From assembly GCA_027924645.1 (NCBI GenBank), contig BSBN01001362.1, positions 248,001 to 312,000 of the forward strand: DNA of 64,000 bases. Reading direction: 5' to 3'. The translations under genes were made by a program, and so were the position numbers. Origin of the DNA: Cunninghamia lanceolata. Lineage: Eukaryota > Streptophyta > Pinopsida > Cupressales > Cupressaceae. Below are positions 34,261 to 44,039 of this stretch, in pieces (the stretch's first letter is position 1; each line of letters opens with the position of its first letter). A model generated the notes under the pieces. The model ran no database searches. It worked only from the letters and a program-made list of their open reading frames with translations, and was not told where the DNA came from.

Positions 34261-34680
34261 ATATAATAGTTGTTGTCAGTTATATGTCCCAATGTTTTTT
34301 CATTCTTCATGCTTAAAATGTTCTTTTGGACAAAAAATTATAGCTTTTACATTCTTTAAGGTGTAAGTTAATTTGTCCCAATGTTTTGTCATTCTTCTTT
34401 TGGACAAAAATTTATAGCTTTTGCATTCTTTAAGTTGTAAGTTAATATGTCCCAATGTTTTGTCATTCTTCATGCTTAAAATGTTCTTTTGGACAAAAAT
34501 TTATAGCTTTTGCATTCTTTACTTGACTTATATTAATTTTTGCATGATGATTAAACCACATGCAAATCAATTATATGAAAGCAGAACGAAAAAGAAAAAG
34601 GCCATGTCAATAGAGCTCTCTGTAAAGCTATACAACTTCATGTCAATGTTGATAGTGATTATGTTGAACTCGAGGTGAGT
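34038..34680. repeat. Tandem duplication in CACTA-2, units about 80-90 bp plus an exon-like copy
   Basis: The block TCTTTTGGACAAA-(AA)-TTATAGCTT-(TT)GCATTCTTTA recurs starting near 34049, 34322, 34396 and 34484, with GTCCCAATGTTTTGTCATTC between the later copies. The purine-rich exon-like stretch at 34128-34185 (CATGCAGAGCAATTTTATCA) recurs at 34559-34615 (CATGCAAATCAATTATATGA), so the duplication took both intron and exon sequence. Confidence 0.8.
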
Positions 34681-35289
34681 TCTATGAAACCACATGCAAG
34701 TAAGTACTATTCAAGTAAGTAATAGTTGTTTTATTATGTAAATAAGGGTAATCATTACCTATGTGATAGAAGATGGTTAGAATAGTAGTGAAGTGTAATT
34801 AGCTAGTATACATAGATTATGGAAATAAGGGAGAACATATAACTTACATATGGAAGCTTAGAGCTAGTTGTAATAGAGTGCATACATAGATTTTGACAAT
34901 GCATTAGTGCATTATGTTCGGGGATGTCATGGTCCTCAGTTGGGGGGACTTCATTGCCAATCCATGTCTCTTTCTGGAGTACTCATACATTCTAGCACTA
35001 TTGTAGTCTTGCCCTCCATTTGTTTGTACCTCGCAATGGGTTAGTTTTTTTTTCACAGTAAAAAGTTGCTTCTTTGTTATTCAACAGAATAAAAAAAGCA
35101 CATCAAAAACTGATTTATTCCAAGACATAAGACACTACATACAACTGTCAAAAACAAAAGATAACACTTTTCCACTGATGTCAAAAACTAATTTTTCTAG
35201 GAGACAACACTTTGAGAGAAGTAAAAGATAACCAGATGACAATAACACTGACCCTGAGAAGCATAACAAGTCTAGACCAGAGTTAATCA

Positions 35290-35765
35290 GAACTTTTTTA
35301 CTCTTTTCAAATATTCTGACCAAAAGTACCATTACTATCACATGACCCAACTTCATTTTTAGTTCATCAAGGGATTGTATCTCCAACCACTTTGGTTGTT
35401 CCTGCACAAATTAAGAATGTATTAGAAAACATATTTTTTGAGTAAAGGACTCCAGTCAAAAGCAAATCATAGGTGGAAGTAATTACCATAACCAAAATAT
35501 CAAACCTTGTGTATATAGATTTAAAATGATGGGACAAATATAGCTAATACAAAGATCAAACAAGTTGTAAGGCTACTTCTCATGAGAAAACATCCCCTAT
35601 TAGTTTAGATAAGTTAAGGTTTTTTACGCAGGAATTTTCTTGGCTTTGTTTGTGAAAAGAAAATTCAGATTTTTCTGTAAGAAGTTGAATCCTTACCTGT
35701 TGAGGCACAAACTCATATGTTGGTGTTTTTGGCATTTCTAGGAATGGAATTTCCTTCCAATCCTA
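35290..35765 (-). pseudogene. Second captured gene fragment with splice signals, unidentified
   Basis: On the minus strand an exon-like stretch 35765-35697 reads '[18 protein letters not shown]' and ends VPQQ before GTAAGG (35696-35691), a good donor. About 290 bases on, TTTGTGCAG (to 35402) precedes 'EQPKWLEIQSLDELKMKLGH' (35401 down). The frame is kept across the join. This has the look of two coding exons of a host gene, next to the RPB1 piece and on the same strand. I do not recognise the protein. The second exon probably ends near 35340, since codons beyond become hydrophobic and simple. Confidence 0.5.
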
Positions 35766-35769
35766 TTGT

Positions 35770-36190
35770 TAGATTGATATAACTGACCAAGCATGATGTT
35801 TTCTGTAACACCCCTAAGAGGCTCTCCTTCTACAAAAACAACAGTATCCAAAAGGATATCCACAGTCTCCTCAAATGAACATCTCATCATTGGCCCTATA
35901 TCATTATAATTGATACCATGTTGAGTAATAGCCATCAAATGACCTTGATATGTCATTATGTCACATAGAATAGCTAAATGTCTATAGTTCACATATGACC
36001 CATCAAAAGATATCACAACTCGAAGCTCATCCAGAAGAGCTTTTCTTAGAGCCTCTATTCCAAGAACTTCAATAACCTCAATCAAGTGATTACTTGTTGT
36101 CCTTGTAGCATCCACATCTACATGGCACATAACTGCTAACATATTGACACCTTCTATATCTAACATCCATTCTATATCAAATAGCGGGAA
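35770..36190 (-). pseudogene. Captured fragment of RNA polymerase II largest subunit (NRPB1/RPB1)
   Basis: The minus-strand frame from 36190 to about 35770, with no stop, encodes roughly 135 residues of the highly conserved C-terminal core just before the heptad tail of RPB1. It includes '[19 protein letters not shown]', '[18 protein letters not shown]', '[20 protein letters not shown]', '[19 protein letters not shown]' and '[11 protein letters not shown]', ending at '[11 protein letters not shown]'. RPB1 is the catalytic largest subunit of nuclear RNA polymerase II. Only this one block is present: no clamp, active-site loop or heptads. It sits antisense inside CACTA-2, so it is a captured piece and not a working gene. 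Changes against the plant consensus I recall are few, so capture is fairly recent or the piece has been constrained. Confidence 0.9.
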
Positions 36191-36329
36191 GTTAATTTTT
36201 GTTTAATATGTCAGGTGCATGGTTTCAGGTTTCCTATCGTCATTTTCTAGTTTCTTATAAATATTTATCAAATGTTTATCTATGTGTTATCGAATGTTTT
36301 ATATCTCAATATAATGTGTTTTTTTTTTT

Positions 36330-36602
36330 CAGAAATGTATTGATAAACTCCAAGAAGGGGATAAAGTTGGGGTGTTGGATCCATTTGATGGTGCTACTAT
36401 GGGCATTAGGCAGATTCACTCACTATCTATTGTACATGGAGTCAAACTGAAAGGAACAAGAGATGCAAATGTAAATATTTTAAAGGTCACAAGTAACATA
36501 CCCCTTGCTTATGAAGACAAAATAGATGGAGTTGTCCGTCTGAAAGAGAAAGAAGGAACCTTCACACGGTGGCCACTAAAATATTTGCAAAAAATGACAT
36601 AG
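36330..36602 (+). pseudogene. CACTA-2 last transposase exon
   Basis: After a pyrimidine run and CAG (36331) a frame reads 'KCIDKLQEGDKVGVLDPFDG', then 'VHGVKLKGTRDANVNILKV', 'VVRLKEKEGTFTRWPLKYL', and stops at TAG 36600-36602. A terminal exon of this kind, with a 'VHGVPL...' block and a final '...W-x' before the stop, is common at the 3' end of plant CACTA genes. This exon shows no internal stop. Confidence 0.7.
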
Positions 36603-36959
36603 ATGATGTTTATCATGTACTAGCTGTTAGATAGCTTGGCCCACTGCTTTATGCAGTAGTTTGAATGTGTTGTTCATGGATCTTTATCATGGTGTATTTT
36701 CAAGATTTGGAAACTCTTAGACTTTGACATTTTTTATTATATATATATGAACATCTTACAGTTCATCAAAATTGCATTATATTTTTTATTGCATCTTACC
36801 TTTTTTTATCATGATGTTGAATCAATCTTTTAACTTCTAGCATGTCGTAGCTTGTTCATATATGTAATATTTTTATTTTCTTTTATGTTTTAATTCAAGT
36901 TTAATAATATGTTTATTTCTGCATTATACAATTTAAGGTATTTAATAAATTATTCATAT

Positions 36960-37600
36960 CATATAAATGAAAATTTACTACTAAACTAGTAGTAAATATA
37001 ATGATTATGCAATTAATAAACAATGTATCAATATACTATCAGTTGACAGAAATCAATGAACAAAAACAATTAAATAAACTACCAAATGAAGACAATTAAA
37101 AACTAAAATGACTAAATTAATTTACTACCAATTAATAGAAATCAATCAATTAAAATGACTAAATATACTACTAATTGACGTCAATTAATAATTAAATTGA
37201 CTAAATATACTACCAATTGACAGAAATCAATGAATAAATATGACTAAATATATGACCACTTGATGGTAAAATAATGATTAAAATGACTAAATATACTACT
37301 AATGGACAAAAATCAGTTAATACAAATGACTAAATATACTACCAATGGACAGAAATCAGTGAATAAAAATTACTAAATATTCTACCAATTGACGGCAATT
37401 AACGATTACAATGACTAAATAAATGACTACCATGACTAAATAAATGACCAGTTAACAACAATCAATGACTAAATTAACAACTAAATATACTACCAAATGG
37501 ATCAATCAAAACAACCAATAAATGAATAAAAATGGTTTAGTCATAAATTTGGTTGCGTTATAAATGATCGGCAATAAACTACTAATGGTCACGTGACCAA
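36960..37600. repeat. CACTA-2 right subterminal repeats
   Basis: The core ATGACTAAATATACTAC(C/T)AATTGAC(A/G)G recurs about every 42-47 bp, for example near 37152, 37199, 37285, 37330 and 37372, with weaker copies from 36990 to 37500. Subterminal repeats of 10-50 bp next to the terminus bind the transposase in known CACTA elements. The core resembles parts of the terminus itself. Confidence 0.85.
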
Positions 37601-37650
37601 GATTAGTCATTTATATGCAATTTTTAGTATTTTTTTTGTCATTTATTGTT

Positions 37651-37665
37651 GTTTTTCTACTAGTG
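37651..37665 (-). other. CACTA-2 right terminal inverted repeat
   Basis: The plus strand reads GTTTTTCTACTAGTG; its complement CACTAGTAGAAAAAC is the canonical CACTA terminus. The three bases TTT follow and could be the 3-bp target copy. No partner was found on the left. Confidence 0.85.
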
Positions 37666-37668
37666 TTT

Positions 37669-38445
37669 GTTCAGTTGTTTTAGTCTTTGCCTAAATCCTA
37701 TCTAATGTGGTATTTAGGTAGACCAAGATATCTGTCTTAAGTTTTACAATCTCCTCCATTAATTGTCCTATTTTATTCTTTCCTTTAAAAGTCTTGGGTG
37801 TTCTCACTCTGTCCCAAGTTTTAGAGTAGTTCTTGCGGAGTTCCTCTATAGCAGGCATATCCATTTTGTTGTTGTTTTCTCTCCCCATTAGATCCAGTGC
37901 CTATTTTGATTCTTTGTCCAATCCTTTTATAAACAAAGTTATGGCCAAGGTGTGAGCCACAAGATTGCCATATCTCCTCAAGGCAAAGTTGAACCTATCT
38001 AGATAGTCTTCTAAACTTTCATCCTCTCTTTGTTTAATTTTGAACAGCTCCTCCTTTTTATCACTGGCCCTACAATAATCTTGGTACTTGTCTAAGAATT
38101 TAGTTTCCATCTAATCCCATGAATGAATGGAGTCTAGGACTAAACCCATGAACCACCTCATAGAAGAATCTTTCAGGGTTGATGGGAAAAGTTTGAGTTT
38201 TTGATTATTTGATCCATAGTCATAAGTCTAGCATACAACTTTAAACTCAAACAAAAACTGATCTAGATCCTCAAAAACAAGACCCCTAAAGTTTGGTAGG
38301 TTTGAAGATGAAATGTTCTTCACAGGGGCATTATTTTCGCAGGCAAGGACAATAGGATATGAGAAGGTCCTGGCATTTTGATTATCTTCCTCATCATTAT
38401 GATTATCGTCCATGTCTGATGTTTCTTCTTTTTGAGATTCAGTGT
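37669..38445 (-). pseudogene. Gypsy gag fragment
   Basis: Minus-strand frames 38413-38228, 38110-37901 and 37888-37691, separated by single stops, give a Ty3/gypsy gag (Retrotrans_gag). 'NFRGLVFEDLDQFLFEFKV' is followed by 'SSMRWFMGL', 'METKFLDKYQDYCR', 'KIKQREDESLEDYLDRF' and 'TLFIKGLD'. The gag would form the particle shell. It ends at the CACTA-2 terminus (37665), so CACTA-2 probably inserted into this Gypsy element; the rest of pol was not found beyond CACTA-2. Confidence 0.82.
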
Positions 38446-38732
38446 GGGGTCATGAAGAAGTGGATTCTTGTAGTAGATCTACCTAGTATCTTTCTTGCAG
38501 TTCTTAAATATACTCAGAGAGTGAAGGATTTCAAGGACTTGAGGGAATGTCAATTTGGGGTGTAGTTTCCAAGGTAGGTTCTAAGTGTTCCTCTTCAACA
38601 AGATCTTGTACCACCCCACTTCTTTCTCCTGTAGTTTGATGTTGGGGTGTTTGTTTTATGTACCTACCTTTCGAATTCAATTTAACCTAAAAAGGACTGC
38701 TAATTAAGTTTTTCTTATTAACACATACATTC

Positions 38733-38750
38733 CCTGGCAATGGCGCCAAA
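38733..38750 (-). other. Gypsy primer-binding site
   Basis: On the minus strand TGGCGCCATTGCCAGGGA matches, with small changes, the TGGCGCCGTTGCCGGGGA primer site common in plant Gypsy elements. It lies between the probable LTR edge (TG at 38752) and the gag frame. Confidence 0.8.
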
Positions 38751-38751
38751 A

Positions 38752-40060
38752 TGACAAGGGTCACTGTACATTGGCATTTAATCATGTTTTTCATGTGTCA
38801 AATCTAGGGTTGTGTCCTAGGCTATTTGCAATAAGGAACTTCATAATCAATAGTCCTCCAATTAATCCTACTGATTTAACTGTTGAAAGAATTAATGCTA
38901 CTAATTTATCTATTGTGAAATGAAATCCTAAAAACACCAAAATAATGCTAAAGTAGTAGATTGTTGAAAATGACCTATTTTGATCCACGCAAAGATGGAA
39001 ACATGCAATTAATGAAAACAACTATTAAACATAAATAAATATATCTTGTGAAAGCAGTAAAAATGTACTCCTAATAAGATCTATAAACAAGACAATGAAG
39101 CAATAGATGTACTAGCCTCCTGTCTTGATGGTGGAAGTGGACCCTTGCTCCATGCCTTCAAGATTGAAGGCTAAAGCAAGAACTCAATACATAAATGTAA
39201 TAACACAATCTTTCCTTCAATCTAATCTCATCAAGGTACGCTTGTATTCAAAAGTATATCTATTTGTAAATAGAAATTACAATAATCTAATAGCCAAAAT
39301 ATGTATATCTTTTTGTTGCTCCTATCTAAACATATATTAGTCCAAGTGATAAGATATTTTTGGAACTAACTATTCTATCCATTAGTTCATCTATGAGATA
39401 TAACCAATCTCTTATTGTAACTAAAACATACAACTATTTAACTGAAGAGTATAATCATGCAAACTGAAAAAGGCTTTAGTGGTACAGAAGTCCCACTAAA
39501 TCCAGAGTCTTAACTTAAATAACAATGGGCAGCGAGGCCCTGAAATATAGGTCTTAACAAGTCTTTTAAAACTCATGCAAAATTAAATAGAAAGGGAATC
39601 AGATCCCTGAAAGTCAACTGGAATCTTTGCCATATCATTTTGGTGTTGGCTGGGTAGACTTTGGAGCACTGCAGTTGCCTCCAGAGATGTAGGTTGACAG
39701 CGGCACCAAAGACTTTTCACTATTGCCAGCAGCTCTGAAGACTGTGTGCTATTGCCCGTAGCTCTAGAGATGCATCCATGATTCCTGCATGGCTTCAGAG
39801 ATCATCCACCCCTTGCTTTCCTAATCCTTCTTCTTCAGAACTCCTCCAATACTTTGGGAAAAATGTTGGAGTCTGGTGTAGTATCCTCCATATTGGCTCC
39901 GGAGATCATTAGGACCATCTTCGGAGATCTTCAAAAGTGCCTTCACCTGTATAATTGCACCTATGGACCCAAAAAGAGACTTTTCTTCACATTTTCATTA
40001 GTTTTCTGCAACATTAGTCCTTTAATCAAAAATAATGATCTTCAGTAATTCATCTCTCAT
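38752..40060 (-). repeat. Probable Gypsy 5' LTR (minus strand)
   Basis: The LTR edge next to the primer site is TGACAAGGGTCACTGTAC on the plus strand. The far edge is not defined because no second copy is in the window; the Gypsy pol relic in the other orientation sets an outer limit near 40090. No gene is seen. A degenerate word CTCC(A/G)GAGAT and variants recur at 39690-39930. Confidence 0.5.
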
Positions 40061-40199
40061 TAGTGTAAATAAACCAAGTCTTTTCAGTTTCTATGGAGCA
40101 ATTACCGGGACAACAGAATGAAAGGATGGGAAAAAGGGCAGTAAAAAGGTGTGTTAATTTGGGTACTACCTGGCACTCATCAGCCATCTTGGAGTATCT

Positions 40200-42450
40200 A
40201 CATGCTTATGATGACTCCCAAGAGTGTACCACAAGAAAGGATACATGTTCCTCCCACATCCAGAAGATTATTTTGGAAGTGAAAAAGAAATCCTCCAAAT
40301 CAGAGCAAATTCAGATTTACCACCTGGCCCTCAGAAATTCAAAGAGGGACATCCATCACTAACTGGAGATACCATTGATATCAATGTAGGAACTCCCAAG
40401 CAACCAAAAATGTTAAAATTGAGAGGGGAGTTAAATGATGAAGAGTTGGAAGAATACACTGAGTTCCTTATCGAATATTCTGATGTCTTCACCTGGACAT
40501 ACTCTGACATGCTAGTATTAGACCCAAAGATTGTGGTGCACAACATAGTAACGAAACCTGATGTAAAACACATAAAATAGAAATTGAGACCCATAAAGCC
40601 TCAAGTAGTTGAAATGGTAAAGGAAGAATTGAAGAAATTATTGAATGTTAGCTTTATCAAACCAGTGGATTATTCAAGTTCGGTATCAAACATCATCCCA
40701 GTCTTATAGGAAAAATGGAAAATTTTGGATATGCCTTGATTTTAGGGATATCAATCAAGCTTGCCCAAAAGATGACTTTCCCTTACCATCCATAGATCAA
40801 ATTTTCAATTCAACCACAGGATATGAAGTACTCTCTCTTATGGATGGGTTCTTGGGATATAATCAAATCAGAATCTCAGAAGTAGATCAAAAAAAGATAA
40901 CATTCACCAATCCTTGGGGAACATTCTGTTACGTAGTCATGTCATTCAGACTAAAAATTGCAGGGGCTACCTATCAAAGAGCAATGGCACACATCTTCCA
41001 TGATTACATTCACAAGATAGTAGAGAGATACGTTGATGATCTTTTGGCTAAGTCAGAGCAAAGATCAACACATGTGGAATACCTTCATAAGATCTTCAAT
41101 AGGCTTCGAGAATACAAAGTAAGGATAAATCCTAAAATGTATGTTTTCGGGGTCACGGCAAGTAGCTGGGTTTCATCATTTTGTGAAGAGGAATTGATGT
41201 CGATCCAGTAAAAGTTAAAGCAGTCCTAAATGCAACCCCACCAACAAGTGAGACAACAGTAAGAACTTTTTTGGGACAATTAGGTGCAATCAGGTGTTTC
41301 GTATCGAATATGACTTTCAAGATTCACCTGATCAATTAGTTACTGAAGAAACAAGTTGGCATAACCTGGACGGTGGACTGTCAAAATGCATTCAAGCAAG
41401 TAAAGAAGTTCTTGTTGATACCACCCACGTTAATGCCACCAAAACATGACAAATCCTTTATCTTATACTTTAGAGAAATCAATATCTCTGTAGCATGCAT
41501 GTTGGCTCAAGAAGATGAAGGTGGGAGAGAAAGAGCCATATACTTCATAAGTTGAACCTTGTTGGAATATGAAAAGAATTACACTCAAGATGAAAAAGAG
41601 TATATGGCCATAGTCTTTGCAACTCAAAGATTGCAATATTACATGCTGAATCAAGAAACCAGAGTTAGATACGATATGAACAATTGAGGACTTTCTTAAA
41701 TCAACCAATGCTATCAAGAAGAGCTAGTCAGTTTGTGACATTACTAAGTAAGTTTGAATTAACTTATGTTAGTCAAAGGACAAGTGATAATAGATTGGCT
41801 AGCAGATAATCTGGTTCCTCAAGAGGAGCCCATAAATGAAGACTTCCCTGATGAAGAGATTTGCGTAATTGATCTTGACAAATATGTCACTTTATATTGG
41901 TACAAAGATATTGTGAACTACCTTGCAAAGAAAACTTACCCTGAAAACATGACTCCCTTGGGAAAAAGATGGTTGTGCATCCTCACTACAAGATATGTTC
42001 TAATAGATTATGTGCTTTATCAAAGGGCCCTAGATGGGATGTTGCTTCAATGCATCAACAAAGAAGAAGCACGTAAAATACTAGAAGAATACCATAGCAT
42101 AATCTATGGAGGACACTTTGGTGGTCATGCGACAACAAGGAAAGTACACAGGATGGGGTATTTCTGGCCATGTTTACAAGGAGATGCTATCAATTTCATA
42201 AAAAGATGCCCAAAATGTCAAGCCTACGCCCATGTCCACCACACACCAACAAGAGATTTGCAACCAATAGTTACCCCTTTGCCCTTCTCCACTTGGGGCT
42301 TGGACCTCGTGGGAAATATACCCCCCATTGACAAATGAACATTTGTTCATCATCACCGTGACAGAATATTTTACCAAATGGGTAGAGGTCATGCCTCTCA
42401 CTACTATTTCAGGGATCGTAATTGCCAAGTTCATACTAAATAAAATCATA
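40200..42450 (+). pseudogene. Gypsy pol relic: RT, RNase H, integrase zinc domain
   Basis: From 40224 a pre-RT frame (LTGDTIDINVG... to 40580) leads to an RT at 40645-41211. The RT has 'ICLDFRDINQACPKDDFPLP', 'LMDGFLGYNQI' and catalytic 'RYVDDLLAK'. After frameshifts come 'NATPPTSETTVRTFLGQLG' and the RNase H 'FILYFREINISVACMLAQED', with several stops. At 41766-42338 the integrase zinc domain shows H-H-C-C ligands in 'HFGGHATTRKVHRMGYFWP' and 'CPKCQAYAHVH', then 'STWGLDLVGNIPP', after which the core Asp-Glu region is lost. The order RT, RNase H, integrase is Gypsy type; the Tat/Athila branch seems likely but was not tested. Confidence 0.9.
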
Positions 42451-42639
42451 TGTTGGTTTTAGATTCCCCAAGTGAAGAGTCTTAATCTGATTCCCTAATG
42501 GACGAGTGAAGGGGATCAATGGGGTTCTGTACATCCCCAGTTTAGCATGATACCTACTCTATGTAAGTAAATTGAATGATGCAGGTGTGCAGGTTATCTT
42601 CTCAGGTGGAGGATGCAAGATGACAAGAGGAGCTATGGT
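42451..42639. other. Junction between the Gypsy and Copia relics
   Basis: No coding pattern; the Gypsy integrase frame is lost here and no LTR ends are seen. This is likely a deletion or illegitimate join between two old relics. Confidence 0.4.
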
Positions 42640-44010
42640 GCTTGCTAAGGGTACTTGAAGAGGTACTCTATTTCAGCTGGATGCATGCACTACTCAATGC
42701 AATAGTTCTTTTGTTTCAAAAAAGACTTTCAGATTCTTCATCCTCACCATTGGAACCCGTAGCAAAAAAGACTATTGCTTCTACTTTCGATGGTAGTGCT
42801 TTCTGGGTACCTAAGGATGCTCATGCTTTGGAAATGAAACTTCCTGTTGAAAAGACAATGTTGGCATAAGAGAGTTGGTCACATTGGTGCAAAAGGTCTT
42901 AGAGCCCTGAAAAATAAAAACCTCGTCAAGGGGTTAAATGATTGTAATCTTGAGTTTGACTTTTGCAAACATTGTATATATGGAAAACAAAACCATGTTC
43001 AGTTTTACTCTAGTTCTCAACAGTCTTTTGGTTTTCTTGGATCTTATTCATTATGATATGTTTGGTCCTGTGAATGTTCCTTCGATTTCCAAATCATTGT
43101 ATTTTGTATCATTCATTGATGATTACAGTAGGAGGACATGGATTTATTTTCTCAGAAGCAAATTTGAAGTCTTTAGTCGATTCAAAGAGTTTAAAGCTTT
43201 TGTTGAGAATCAGACTAGTAAAAAGATTAAGTGTTTGAGAACTAACAACGGTGATGAGTTTTGTTTAGAAGAGTTTGATAAGTTCTGTAAAGAACATGGG
43301 ATTGAAAGACATAAGACAACACCTTACACCCCATAGAAAAATGGAGTTGCAGAAAGGATGAACAAAACGTTGATGGAGAGGGCTAGGAGTATGTTTAGTG
43401 GTGCTAGCCTCAAACAAAATTTTTGGGCTGAAGTTGTAGCCACTATTTGCTACCTAGTTAATAGGTCTCCTACTTCAGTGCTCGTTGATAAGATACCCAT
43501 TGAGGTGTGGTCTGGTAAGAAGCCTTCATTGAGACATCTTCATGTTTTTGGTTGTGAGGCATATGCACATGTGTCTAAGGAGAAGACGTCAAAATTGGAG
43601 AACAAGGCAGTTAAGTGTATCTTCATTGGCTATGGTGTTGGTGTAAAAGGGTACAAGCTTTGGGATCCTGTAGCTGAAAAAGTCTTGTATAGCAGAAGTG
43701 TTATCTTCAGAGAGGTAACACCTTCTCTTGTTGTTTTACAACCAGAAGAAAAAGAAAAGAAAGAGGATGTGGTTTAGTTTCCTACTACCCCTAAGAAGAC
43801 TAAACCAAAAGACCCTGTTAAACCTGATGATGAGGACAGCTCTAGCAGATCTAAAAGTTTAGAAGAAGAAGTAGAACCTCCACCTTAGCCTTTGAGGAGG
43901 TCCACACAAAACAGGAAGCAACCTGAGAGGTTTGGTTATACATTGCTTGATTCTAGTTGTGTTTTTACTTTGCTTACTAACACTGATGAGCCTAGAACTG
44001 TGAAGTGAAC
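42640..44010 (+). pseudogene. Copia integrase relic, truncated on both sides
   Basis: Frames at 42642-42869, 42847-43056, 42938-43336 and 43358-43777 give a protease-integrase linker and the pre-integrase zinc region 'CWHKRVGHIGAKG' with 'CKHCIYGKQ'. The integrase core follows with 'LIHYDMFGP', then 'LRTNNGDEF', where the second catalytic Asp is Asn, and 'KNGVAERMN' after a TAG. The post-core block 'FGCEAYAHVSKEKTSKLENK' and 'FIGYGVGVKGYKLWD' are well kept, then a proline-rich linker. RT, RNase H and LTRs are missing. Confidence 0.92.
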
Positions 44011-44039
44011 CAAAAGAAAAAAATGTGTTAGTTATCCAC

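Larger units (their letters stand above)
27056..37665 (+). mobile_element. CACTA-2: second En/Spm-like transposon, with captured gene pieces and a nested Copia
   Basis: The left part (27360-28839 and 33723-33990) encodes a Ptta/En/Spm transposase (Transposase_24-like), with exon borders visible. The right part holds a final CACTA-type exon (36330-36602), tandem subterminal repeats (36960-37600) and a terminus ending CTACTAGTG at 37665, the inverse of CACTAGTAG. Copia-2 (28840-33722) splits it. Between, on the opposite strand, lie an RNA polymerase II largest-subunit fragment and another gene fragment, so this is a CACTA element that has taken up host sequence. The left terminus was not found. 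Confidence 0.75.

Noticed and set aside
39125..39340. 71-codon ORF in the Gypsy LTR region
   Set aside because: No similarity to gag or pol and no partner copy; regarded as chance.
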